Origin: Panicum virgatum
Lineage: Eukaryota; Streptophyta; Magnoliopsida; Poales; Poaceae
DNA: 64,000 nucleotides
Assembly (NCBI RefSeq): GCF_016808335.1
Contig: NC_053149.1
Coordinates: 21,756,451-21,820,450, forward strand
Direction of reading: 5' to 3'
Of the stretch, positions 1-10,048 are shown piece after piece. Within the stretch, counting starts at the first letter, position 1; each line of letters begins with the position of its first letter. A program made the position numbers and the translations under genes. A model generated the notes under the pieces. That model saw only the letters and a list, made by a program, of their open reading frames with translations, made no database searches and was not told the origin of the DNA.

Positions 1-59
1 GAAATCGATTTTTAAGGTTCCAACACCTCTGGTATACACTTGCAAGCTCTGATAACAGC
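1..59 (-). mobile_element. Internal edge and primer-binding site of left Tekay-like element
   Basis: On the minus strand the LTR is followed by GCTGTTATCAGAGC (plus 46-59). This is close to the TGGTATCAGAGC site complementary to plant initiator-Met tRNA. It resembles the sequence after the 5' LTR of element F (43419 onward). The LTR at 60-3879 is therefore a 5' LTR and not a solo LTR; the body of the element lies off the left edge of the window. Confidence 0.8.
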
Positions 60-3000
60 TGTGGTAGAACCACCTGAATTAACCCGGCTCAAGTGCGCTG
101 GCCATCACCATAAAGGCAATACCGGCTCAAACGCACTTCCAACGGAACAATTCTTGGTCTGTCGGGTAACGTCCTGATGCAACAACCAGATTTCGGATTG
201 AACAAGCGTACCCCGCACGAAGGCGAGTCCAGAGATATTACAACCACAAATTTTACAACACAGGCATAAAGATTATTACAATAAGTTCAAAGCATTATTA
301 CAAGTACAAACTTAGTAAAACAGTTATACAAGCCAAGTAAAAGGTTTAGAGTTTAAACAGCGGAAGATAAAACACGATGGCTACAACACGTCGCAAAAGG
401 ACACCAAGCTAGCCCAAGCAAGTTATCACTTGTCAGGGTCATTGCCGGCCGAAGACGGATCCCACTCTACGGACCAGCCAGCAGGCAAAGAGCAGGGGTA
501 GGTCAAGCTAGCAATCTGATCCTCAAAACTCATACCTGAAAAAGGTTTCAATAGCAAGGCTGAGTATTCTAATACTCAGCAAGAATTAACCGTCAACGGA
601 TATACTTAGTCCACCTTATCTAGACTATGCAGGTTCTGTGAGGCTCTGGGTTTCTTTTGCTAAAAAGCAATAAAGAGTAGGTCCTTAATTTCAAATTTTA
701 GCTTTCAGGATTCTAGTTGATTAACCATTCTATGTAAGCATCTAACTCTACTCAACCATGGTAGAACTTTAGTCAAACATTAAGATTGATCATAATAATG
801 TTGCTCTTATTACTCTGTGTGGCAAAGGGATCAAGCAGTCCCAAACCGTGAGAAACGGACAATTCAAATCGAATTCATTGACCTGACCAGGCAGACCTAA
901 CACACACGTTTGGAACACCGTCGGGTAGTTCCCAAACAACCATTTACCTTTCATTCCGGCTTGTGGATAAGGTCACTCTCCCCGACTACAGGGCACCATC
1001 TTCCTCCCTGCAGCCGCGGTGTTGCACAACATAAACATAAATAAAACCTATCTCTAAGAGAGAGTGAGAGGTAATATCCACTCCGCGGTCCGATCAGCTA
1101 CTAGGCTTACCGCGTACCATATTTACGGCATGTGGCTAGTACATTCAAAAAATTAACCACCACTAGCACACACCGCGACCTTATCAAATTCATCAACACA
1201 GACGAACTTCAACAAATCTGTCCGTGATCCTTATAGTGATAGCAGTAAGTAAAACAAGTAACTCCTATAAAGCTCGCGAGTGACAGGCAATCACCCGACT
1301 TTTACCGGTCCTATAAGCATAGCAAGTAATCGAACTCAAGTCTAGTGTTCAGCACAAAGGTTCCTAGGATCATGCATCTATGGTTTCAATTCAACTCCTA
1401 AGAACTGTAAATGCACAAATAAATAATATATAAAGTGCATAATTTGAAAACTGGGTTATGTCCGGGGCTTGCCTTCTCGGTAGTCGCTAGCTAACACAGC
1501 CTTGGGCTCTTCCGAACTTTGGTCCGGAGCTTCAGTTAGATCAATAGCGTTCACCTGGGCTTCTGGATCACCTCCGTTAGACTCTGGAATCAGCTCGTAC
1601 GTCCCGTCAGCTAACACCGAAGTATCTATATGTGATGCAAGAACAGTATTATAAACACACTCATATCACGATAAAGTTATAGTCTAACAAATAGCAAACA
1701 ATCGTATCACATGGGCAATCATTTATAAAGTAGATAACTAACAATTCTAACTACACAAGGCATCATGATCAACGGCACAAGAGAAGCTCACTGACTTCAC
1801 AAACAAGTGATAGTTGTTTCCTAAAGCAAGTAAATCTTGGTTTGTTAAATAAATAAACAACTCAGCACACATTCAGTAGAAAAATCAGAAAAAATTTCAT
1901 CAAACAGAAGGCAAACATAGTAATCTATCCTGTAAAAATCATGCCAATTAATGCAGCCATTTATTCAGAACAATTCAAATATTCAGACTACACCTAGAAC
2001 AAGATTAAATTCTACAGAACAAACCACAGCACTTATGAATCTTAACATTTTTCAGAACAGACTTCATATGATTATGAACACCTCACAAATGTTTCAGAAT
2101 TTATTATGCACAAAATTAATTCTGAGAAATTAAACAAAACTGACAGCAATCTAAAAAGAATCATTTTTAGCTTCTGTTCTAGTCATGAACTGGTCCTAAA
2201 TTTTTAAAGACAGCACCATCAGACTAAAACAAGGCTCTAAAAATATTACCAGGATTTTCTAAATAAGGAAACTATTTATAAAGATTAAAGCTTACTTAAC
2301 AAGCATTAAATCATAGCTATGGTTAAACATGAGTACTATACACGAAATTTTTATAGTTACACTAGAGTCACATAAGCAATTCACCATAAAAATTTCACAG
2401 CAAGACATGGATTCAAACATTAGTTAAGAAAAAGATAAAACAACTAGCATTTATGCACCTAGTAACATAAATCTAATTTTTCAGCAAAAACTTTCAACTA
2501 ACACCCAACATATTATGATTCTACTGCATAGATATCTTCAAGAGGATTCCAAAACATCAAGATTTGCCTTTTTCTGATTTTCTATGAATTTCTATGGTCT
2601 TTCAAAGTTCACAGCAAAACATAACAAAGAGGTCCATAAAGGCACTATTCACATGAGTCTTGAGCTTCGCAGACAGCCCCCTGGAACTTTTGTTCCTTTT
2701 CAAATGAGGCCCCTGGCTGTGGTCAGAGAGGGGAAGCGGAGGTTGACCGGCCAAATCCGGCGACGGCGATCTCCGGCGGTGAGGGTGGAGAGGCGTGGGA
2801 GCTTCACCAAGTCAGGGCGCACCTCTGGGTGGCTTGGGAGGTCGAGCGGAGGGTCGGAGCTAGGGCGTCGACGACGAGCAGCGACTGGCGGAGCTCGGGG
2901 AGCGGCAGCGAGGTTGTTCCGGTGGGGATTGGGCGAGGAGGAGGGGTGGGTGAGTTGCGCGAGGTCACGGCGGAGCTGCTGGTGTGGTCAGCGCGGGCGG

Positions 3001-3879
3001 AGGAGGGCTGCAGTGGCGGTTCCGCGGCGGCGTCAAGCTCGTCGGAGCTCAGGCGGTCGGCGGCGCTGTTCTGGCGTTTTGGAGCGGGGAGCGAGCGAAA
3101 GAGAGAGCGGAATAGAATGCTGGGGTTCTCCAGATGCTGGGGCACGCGCGAGTTGGGGTCCTGGGGTGCTGCAGCGAGCCATCCACGGCGGCGGCGAGGT
3201 GGCAGCCGGCGGCAGCTTCGGGGTGGCGTGGCAAGGCGAGAAGGGCACAACGCGAGGGGTAGAAGCGGTGGGAAACTCAAGCGTGACGCGTGGGTGCCAG
3301 CGCAAGCAGGAGGTGGCCGGGGCGGCCGGCCCAGAGCGGCGGGCGGCGCTGCGCCGGTGAGCAGGGAAGCAGGGGAGCAGGCTGGAGGTGGAAGAAGGTG
3401 GACCGATTTGTAATTTCCAAAAATTCTAGGGACCCTACTGTAAAACAGTAATAACTTTTAAACTAAAGCTCAAATGAAAAAGTGCCCAACATGAAAGTTG
3501 TTCAACTTTTCGAGATCTACAACTTTGATGTTGTGAAAAAAATTATTTGATCAAAGGTTAAAGAGCTATTTTTGAAAACATAGGAGATATTTTGAATTCA
3601 AAGGACTTTTGTCTTTTTCAATGCAAATTCAGTTTAAACTTAGACTGAAATGAAAGATTTCCTGCCATGTAATGATTGCACTGAATTTTTCAAATAAACC
3701 CCCCACAAAAGCTATAATCACACATCCTATTCAAATAAAACTATAAAATTGACCTTGGAACAATTCATAATTACACAAAGGTCCTTAAAATTTTCAAATA
3801 GGCCCTTGCTCAAACAATTTCACACATGAAGCACAGGAAATAAATGTAGTTTTATTGTGCAGACACCTAGGGTGTCACA
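60..3879 (-). mobile_element. 5' LTR of a Tekay/Del-like Gypsy element (3.8 kb)
   Basis: Read on the minus strand, the repeat starts TGTGACACCC at 3879 and ends ACCACA at 60. It is colinear with the two LTRs of element F (39621-43418 and 54373-58180) along its length. A GC-rich block lies at about 2700-3400; its long ORFs on both strands are probably a composition effect. Near the 3' end of the LTR is a two-exon candidate ORF (426-1625). The LTR sits about 120 bp beyond the first exon of a small host gene, so this insertion interrupted that gene. Confidence 0.88.
426..1625 (-). CDS. Candidate spliced LTR-embedded ORF, F-type copy 1
   Basis: Exon a is 1625-1473 (153 nt) and exon b is 535-426 (110 nt, ends TGA), with a 937-nt intron between. 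Exon a follows a pyrimidine-rich acceptor ending ATATAG. It ends GAGAAG before GCAAGC, a GC-type donor. Exon b follows TTTTTCAG. Splice phases match, and the frame stays open from exon a into exon b. The product is acidic, with local motifs TYELIPES, SDYREG and MSFEDQ. Both exon lengths are identical in the two LTRs of element F. The start codon and any upstream exon are unknown: exon a needs one base from upstream. If the intron is retained the frame stops six codons later. No known domain recognised. Confidence 0.4.
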
Positions 3880-4006
3880 GATCACACATAGAGGGCTTCA
3901 GCAATTTGTATATTTAATTGTGCAGGAAAAATATCAGCTACTCTATAGATACTAATTAGTTTTGAGGAAATAATGGAGGAAAAACATTTTGATTTATTTC
4001 ACTTAC

Positions 4007-4089
4007 GTGTCACATGAATGGAAAAGCACCCCAAGGACCAGCAGTGAAAGCAGTACTAGTGCGCCATTCTGCATTTTGCGTCCCTCCAT
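4007..4089 (-). pseudogene. First coding exon of a small secreted-protein gene, cut off by a retrotransposon
   Basis: An ATG at 4089 (minus) opens a 27-codon exon with a typical signal peptide: basic start MEGRK, hydrophobic core LVLLSLLVLGVLF, then HSCD. The exon ends at 4007 just before GTAAGT, a strong plant 5' splice site, in phase 2. A TATA box lies about 80 bp upstream. Downstream, the presumed intron or second exon is interrupted at 3879 by the LTR of a Tekay-like element. The remaining exons would lie beyond that element, outside the window. I do not recognise the family; the length and signal peptide suit a small secreted or vacuolar protein. The gene is probably inactive or has a very long intron. 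Confidence 0.5.
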
Positions 4090-4169
4090 GCTGTAAGGAA
4101 CAAGACACTTATATGTTTTAGGGAGATGTGTTCTGCTGGAATGAGATGCATCGACCCATACATTGCTCA

Positions 4170-4178
4170 TATATATAG
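4170..4178 (-). promoter_or_regulatory. TATA box of the small secreted-protein gene
   Basis: CTATATATA on the minus strand lies 81 bp upstream of the ATG at 4089. That leaves room for a TSS near 4140 and a 5' UTR of about 50 nt. The stretch 4180-4521 is otherwise AT-rich host promoter sequence with no ORF I can support. Confidence 0.5.
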
Positions 4179-4521
4179 GGAAAAAGGACTCATCTGTGGA
4201 TGCATAGTAATTAGGAAAAATTGATCACTGCCGACAAGCCTAGTGATGGATAAATTAAAAATATATTGATATGTAAAGACAGCCTTTAGGCCATATATTA
4301 ATCCATAAATTTTCAGAACCAATGTTAGCTAATCTTTATTGGCTTAATTAGTTTCCTATTCTCTTATCGCATCCCTTATAAATGCCAGCCAAATTGACTG
4401 GTTCTAACTTAGGTATCTCTTGTAAATTTAGAAATTCTCTTAATCGATGGCGTATGATGGCCAAACAATGTTAGGATACAGTCAATTGATCGCTCACTAT
4501 TGGATCCTCACATGGAATTTG

Positions 4522-4694
4522 CGGTCTTGTTTAGTTCCCAAAGTTGGGAGGCGCCAGAATTCCTGTAGCATTTCGTTTGTATTTGTGAATTATTGTCCAA
4601 ACATTGATTAATTAGACTCAAAAGATTTGTCTCGCAAAGTTAAAGCAAACTATGCAATTAGTTTTTTATTTCGTCTACATTTAGTACTCCATGC
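4522..4694. mobile_element. MITE fragment, truncated by element D
   Basis: The sequence begins GGTCTTGTTTAGTTCCC. It contains ATTAATTAGACTCAAAAGATTTGTCTCGCAAAG and ends TTTAGTACTCCATGC in the style of a very common grass MITE family (remembered, not searched). It stops at 4694 where the element D LTR begins. The other half, expected to the right of D, is absent. Confidence 0.55.
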
Positions 4695-5986
4695 TATTGG
4701 GTATTTTAGCGTCACGAATAAATCCGCAAGCACACGGATATCGTTGTACCTTTCACCTCAGAGTATTCCAAGGGTTATCGAATCCACAGGGAACGTGTGT
4801 GCACTCTCTTCTATTCTAATCGGTCCAAGGACACACCAAGATAGGTAGAAGGGTAGAGAGGGTTCCTAAGATAGTGCTACTGCTGAGTTAAAGGTCGATC
4901 TCTCGGGCACAATACTCGCTTCGGGCACCGGCTTATAACTGGTCCGCCAGTCGACTCCGGTCAATAGCTCTACGCTATATCCGAACGTGGAGGGTTACGA
5001 AGGACCAATAGGGCTGTCACCACCTACGGCCTACCTCTAACAACCCATGGGATATAAGGCAAACAAAGGATAACCCATAGCCTAGACACCACGTCTACGC
5101 TATCGATTACTACTGCAGTCTAACTACGTATCTCGAGCCGTAGCAAACTACAGTACTCTGTACGAATATAAAGCGACAAACCCGTGAGTAAGAGAACTGA
5201 TCTCACTCAACTACAAGCACTACTAGCATCTACTATACCAAGTAAAATACTAGAGATAGGAACCACGAATACTTACTAAATACCGAAGAATGTAGCAGCA
5301 TCCGTAGAGATACAAGCTGGGAGTAGAGAGCCGACACCCGACACTTCTCCCGAACTACTCCCCCACTCTTGTAGAGGCACAACAATGGAGAAGAGTGCCG
5401 ATCCCTACTCTAAGACAACTCTAAACCAAAGAGAAAGCTTGAAGTGGATGTGAACTCCAACTTGGTGGTGTGTCTTCATTTGAGCCCCATCCCCTCATAT
5501 ATATAGGAGGGAGCCACGGCCAGCAACGTCGGTTTCAGCAGGTGATCCTCCTAGAACCGACTTCTAGGACCAATGGGGAGCTGCCACGTCGAAGGCTGAG
5601 GTCGGTTGGTGCTGTGGGCAGGTCGGCCAACCTTCGGCCGGCCCCGAATCGGCCCATCTTTGGCTGGGTGACCGGTAGCTGGGCCCTCTTGCCTAATCCA
5701 CGTGGAATGGCTCTTGCCTAAGTCAGTTGTGTCCGAAAGTGGGCCCTTTGATCCATGTGAGGCTGAATGTCATGCTCTGATTGGTCGACGCCTTTTGCCT
5801 TGGATTGAGGAGTGTGTTTCCATGCTCTTGAAGTGTGTTTTCTGTCTTATTTCACCTGCATACAAATATTTATCAACACCCATGGAAATGGTTAGTAATA
5901 AACCCCTACCACTATGTTGTTGTTTACATTTTATGTATTTATGCAGGAGTTGACGGTCTAAATTTGGTACTTAAGAGCCGTCAACA
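4695..5986 (-). mobile_element. 3' LTR of element D
   Basis: On the minus strand it starts TGTTGACGGC at 5986, directly after the polypurine tract, and ends at 4695. The terminal CA is mutated to TA (the other copy reads CCCAACA). A TATA-like TATATATATGAGG lies on the minus strand near 5495. Positions 4695-5882 match the 5' LTR. Confidence 0.82.
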
Positions 5987-6000
5987 ACTCCCCTACACTT
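5987..6000 (-). other. Polypurine tract of element D
   Basis: Minus strand AAGTGTAGGGGAGT lies immediately before the TGTTGACGGC start of the 3' LTR. This is the position and composition expected for the plus-strand DNA primer. Confidence 0.75.
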
Positions 6001-6003
6001 AGC

Positions 6004-6025
6004 CTTTGCTCGTCCTCGAGTAAAG
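6004..6025 (-). other. Conserved hairpin upstream of the polypurine tract (element D copy)
   Basis: Minus strand CTTTACTCG, loop AGGA, CGAGCAAAG: a nine-base stem with one mismatch. Element E carries the same hairpin with a perfect stem at 22996-23016, at the same distance from its polypurine tract. Confidence 0.6.
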
Positions 6026-8187
6026 CAAAAAGGACTAAGGTGAAACATGAATTCCAAAGGTGTGAAGCGAGCATAAGAGATATTCTAAACCATACCTTGC
6101 ACTTGTGAACTTTGAAGTGTCTATCATGCCATCTTCGGTAGTTGAGGAATGGAATGGTCACGAATCAAATCACTTCTACTCCTCATGTCAAGTAGCTTGG
6201 GGTTTTTCAATAAGTTTTCAAAACAAACCTTGCTTAGCTCCTCATTTGATTCTCTCAGATCGCTCAATGTATATATGTCCTTACCAAGGCATTTGACTTA
6301 CCTTTTCTTCATCCTACTTCTAGTGATGGCTATATGTGGAGCTCAAGGTAGGGCATGAAGTATAAGGCATACTTGTATCACCTATATTGCAAAGTCAAAA
6401 ACCGGATCCAAAGAGAAAAACAAGTCATACAATCAGATCAAGATGTGCACATGTATGGATTGTGATGGATGGAATGGAAACTCCTTTTGTATGATCTCTC
6501 TCCCTATATAAATTCTTCTGAGATCATGGCTATCTTTTTTTCTTTTTTTTTATAGACCTTCATGTGCCCATATTTTTTTTCTTTCTTTTTTTTCAATACT
6601 TGGACCTTCATGTGTCCATATATTTTTTTTCTCGATAGCCCATGCCTCTCTTATTCTTTTTTTCTTTTTTTAACAAAAACTGGAGAGACAGACCAGCACA
6701 TATAGTGGAGCATTTATTTTGTGGAATAAGTGGATGGTACAATGCTAACTTCTCAAAGAAGCATAGCAAGGGGGTATATGGTGTGCACGTGAATCTTGAT
6801 CATGAAAGCATGAAAAGAATTCTCCCAAGGGTCACAACAATTTGACAAAGCTTAATGCAAGACAAGCATCATATGTGTATAAGGTTTTCAGGAGGTATCA
6901 TCATATGGCTTTGGTAGGACTTTGGCATATCAAAGAGGAGTTTTGCAAAGGGATTTCCAAATTTTCAAATAAATTTCCCAAGCACTTAAACATCAAGAAT
7001 GAAGATCATATTATTCAAACCATATCTCAAACATCAACTACTTAGAGAAGCATATTTTCCTAAAGAATTTTGTTCACGAGCATCAAGGTGATAAGCATGG
7101 AATAAAACATATGCAAGCCAACCATAGGAAACATGTAGAGCAGGTGCAACACACCGATTCATTTTGAGTTTGATTTTAATGGTTCAGAATTAAATTCATT
7201 CAAACTCATGAATCAAGGAAAGTTGAGGGGTAGAGGATGCACAAACCACCGCTTTTGAGGAGGATGGGGATCAAGGCAGTGGTGATTCAGCCGAATCATG
7301 AGTGGCTAGCTGAATTTTGTGTCCCTGCCTTGTCCCTTGTCATGTTGGTGCAGACGATGTTGTGCGATACATATGTGGGAGATCTCGAATATGTATGGCA
7401 ATGATGGTCTTGAGAGATCTCCCCCACACTTGAACTTGTACCTGGTGCTGCATTCAAAACTAAATGTGGGAACAAAATAGTGGCTTTGCCGGTTTTAAGA
7501 ACCAGGGAGCCCTAAAATTTATTCAAACTAAATATTAATCTCACAATGAGACTTACTCTGGCGATCCTCGAGTGACCTCCCGGCAGGGCTTTGTTTAATG
7601 TCGAAAGCAGGACACTGAGAGTACTTACCGCGATGATTTGTTGATGAAGTGTTCAACATTGTCATCATGGCAACTCCTCTCATTTTTTTTTGAATTTTAT
7701 ATATTTTTAAGGAGCAAGATAAAAGAACTAACACCATTTACAAACCAAGATAATGAATTGGCATGAGAAGAATTTACTTGGGATGCTCACATACCTCCCG
7801 CACACTTGGAGTTTGTATTGTTGGGCAATAAAACTTCAAGTGTGTGGAGTTCAAGTCTCCTTCCGTAGTCATTCCCTCACCAAGATGCACCAAGGTGTTG
7901 TAGTTGGTGTAACTCTCATGTTCATAAGCATTGCCTATCCCTCGTTCTCTTTGATCTCCACCTGAAATGGTTAACGACCAAAAATACCCGAAGAAAACTA
8001 CATCCTAGAGCATGCTCTTGCTTTTTATTGAAGGGAAATTAATAAATAATTGATAATCCGGACTATCTCCCGGCAGTGCTTTGTTTTTTATGGTCATAAA
8101 CTCGACCATGGGAACATCCTCTTGCAGCTGTAGTTGGTGATGTGTTTCCCTTTCACCACCAATTATTGATGTATCATGAAGTTTTTG
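6026..8187 (-). other. Long non-coding 3' tract of element D
   Basis: This tract lies between the Gag-like ORF and the polypurine tract, where an autonomous Athila element would have pol. It holds only short ORFs without recognisable domains and poly-T runs on the plus strand (about 6535-6670). I see no gene remnant. Such tracts are common in non-autonomous retrotransposons. Confidence 0.6.
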
Positions 8188-9888
8188 CTACAAGGTTAGT
8201 ACCGCCGTGCACCCACGAAATCTGCAATGTTTACGATAAACAGATGCATCTACAACTGGCCTTCTAAAGGTTTTGCATGAGAGGACCTTAAGGCAATTGT
8301 AGTCCTCGTGTATGCTCAGGGCACAAAGCGTGCTTGACTCTGGAGAGGCGGTGAATGAGCATGGTTCTTGTGTTATTACAAGAATGAAGCTCCCATGCTC
8401 ATCAACGGAATCCTTTCCTTCAGACTCCAGAGTCGTTGCCTCATAAAATTCCATGGCCCATCGATTCTCCATCTCAAGAGATGCATTGTTTAAGATCATA
8501 TTTGTATCTCGATCAAGGTCGAGAACAATATATTCTAGGCCAAAGGAAAGAGGCTCAAACTCGTCCAAGGGGCATGATGATCGTTCATCTTCACAAAAGT
8601 GAAGGATTTCATTCGAGTCATACTCTTCAGAGATGGCAGTTCCTACCATCTCAAAGAGAACGGGTTCGGATGATATAAACGGAGATTCATGCACCATCTC
8701 CTTGAGCAAGCTGGGCTTGGGAAGTTGCTTCGCCATAGGATTTTCTAGGCAAGACGTAGCAGTGGCAGAAGCGGTTTTCCTAAGCATTTCATCTAGACTC
8801 CCTTGAGATGCGAGGAGTTTTTCAAATGGGGAACCTAGGAGAAGATCAAAATCGAGGATATCAAAGATATGAAAATCTAATTTGACCTCGATTTTGTGTA
8901 TTATGAGTGGCACGGCACTTGCGACCCCCCGACATTCAAGGATGAGTCCCGAGGGACAACTCTTTAAGAGTGTGTCGGCTGGTCTTAGCGTAACATTGCC
9001 CAGAAGATCGTACGCTAAGTGACATGGCAACACATTAACCTCCATGATGGGGTTAATGCGGGCTTCTATGGTAGTTCCCCTTATATAGCAGGGAATGATC
9101 ATGGACAGAGAACTAATCCAAATTGCTTCAGAAAAGTGTTTCTCTCCATTGGACCATTCCTCCTTCATCACTTCCTTAAGAGATGCTTCATTACGAGGAT
9201 CAGGAGGAGAAGGAGGTACCGTAGGACTAAGGGAAGGTTCTGTCAAGGAATTTTGAGATTCGTCGGTATGGACAGAAGAAAGTTCCTCCCCTAATTGGGC
9301 ATTGAAGAGATTCGAGGTATTTTTATGATTTCTAGATTGGTTATCCTCGAATCGGGAAGGGAACTTTGGGGGTCGAATTTCTTCTTCCTCCGATGTTCCT
9401 GGTTCGAGTGAGGGTTCTAGAGTTGAATCTAAGTTTGTGGAAGATGAAGGATTGGGTTCAACTACTAGAGGATCCTCATGGGTCAACTCACACTCCCCTT
9501 GGAGAGGATCAGACTCGGCTGACAAGGAGGTATCCTCGGCAATATAATCAAGGATTTTATTAGCCTCAGCCAGAAACTGTTGGAGGGGTACTCCTCCAGT
9601 GATGGAGTTGAGATGATCGGCGGATTCCTTATCGAGACTCCTCTTAAATTTCCCAAGGACTAAAGGATTGAGTGTCGACATGGCAGGGTCAGACTTCACT
9701 AGGAGCGAAAATCTAGCCCAGGCTTCGCCTAAAGTTTCCTTCTCATTCTGCTGGAAGAACATGATAGGGAATGTCTTCTTTAGGGAGTCCCAGCTGCCCT
9801 TTCCGGTATATGTATAAGACGTGTACCATTGCTCTGCCCTCCCTTTAAGTGAGAAGGGAAACAACATCCAGAGGACATCTAGTTTCAT
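8188..9888 (-). CDS. Element D Gag-like protein with degenerate protease-like domain
   Basis: This uninterrupted 566-codon frame stays open upstream to about 9966, where a stop near 9970 precedes it. The true N-terminus, also displaced by the CACTA insertion, is therefore lost or shifted. Residues 1-110 have the plant Ty3/gypsy Gag pattern (LFPFSLKGRAEQWY, then SWDSLKKTF and FFQQNEKETLGEAWARF). An acidic, Ser/Pro-rich linker follows. About residues 255-360 look like a retropepsin fold (GTTIEARINPIMEVNVLP, later DILDFDLLLGSPF). The position where D-S/T-G would be expected reads NPIM, so the protease is probably dead. No zinc knuckle is seen. Despite a C-terminal half of unknown role, the frame has no stops, unlike the autonomous elements in the window. 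Confidence 0.72.
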   Translation of the reverse strand: MKLDVLWMLFPFSLKGRAEQWYTSYTYTGKGSWDSLKKTFPIMFFQQNEKETLGEAWARFSLLVKSDPAMSTLNPLVLGKFKRSLDKESADHLNSITGGVPLQQFLAEANKILDYIAEDTSLSAESDPLQGECELTHEDPLVVEPNPSSSTNLDSTLEPSLEPGTSEEEEIRPPKFPSRFEDNQSRNHKNTSNLFNAQLGEELSSVHTDESQNSLTEPSLSPTVPPSPPDPRNEASLKEVMKEEWSNGEKHFSEAIWISSLSMIIPCYIRGTTIEARINPIMEVNVLPCHLAYDLLGNVTLRPADTLLKSCPSGLILECRGVASAVPLIIHKIEVKLDFHIFDILDFDLLLGSPFEKLLASQGSLDEMLRKTASATATSCLENPMAKQLPKPSLLKEMVHESPFISSEPVLFEMVGTAISEEYDSNEILHFCEDERSSCPLDEFEPLSFGLEYIVLDLDRDTNMILNNASLEMENRWAMEFYEATTLESEGKDSVDEHGSFILVITQEPCSFTASPESSTLCALSIHEDYNCLKVLSCKTFRRPVVDASVYRKHCRFRGCTAVLTL

Positions 9889-10048
9889 GCTTGCAGAGGC
9901 GAAGCGTGAACAAAGCTGCTCGAACTCTCGCAGATGGTGGTCTGGGTTCTCGCTACTTAACCCAGAGAATTAAAGCTCCTAAACCATAGCGATAAGGCCA
10001 AGACAAGGTTCATAGCTGGATATGGAAGAGGATGGTGGCTCATTGAAC

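Noticed and set aside
2584..3413. Long overlapping ORFs on both strands in the GC-rich part of the left LTR
   Set aside because: All frames are open because of composition, and Arg/Gly/Pro/Ala-rich low-complexity translations appear on both strands. Similar blocks occur in every F- and S-type LTR.
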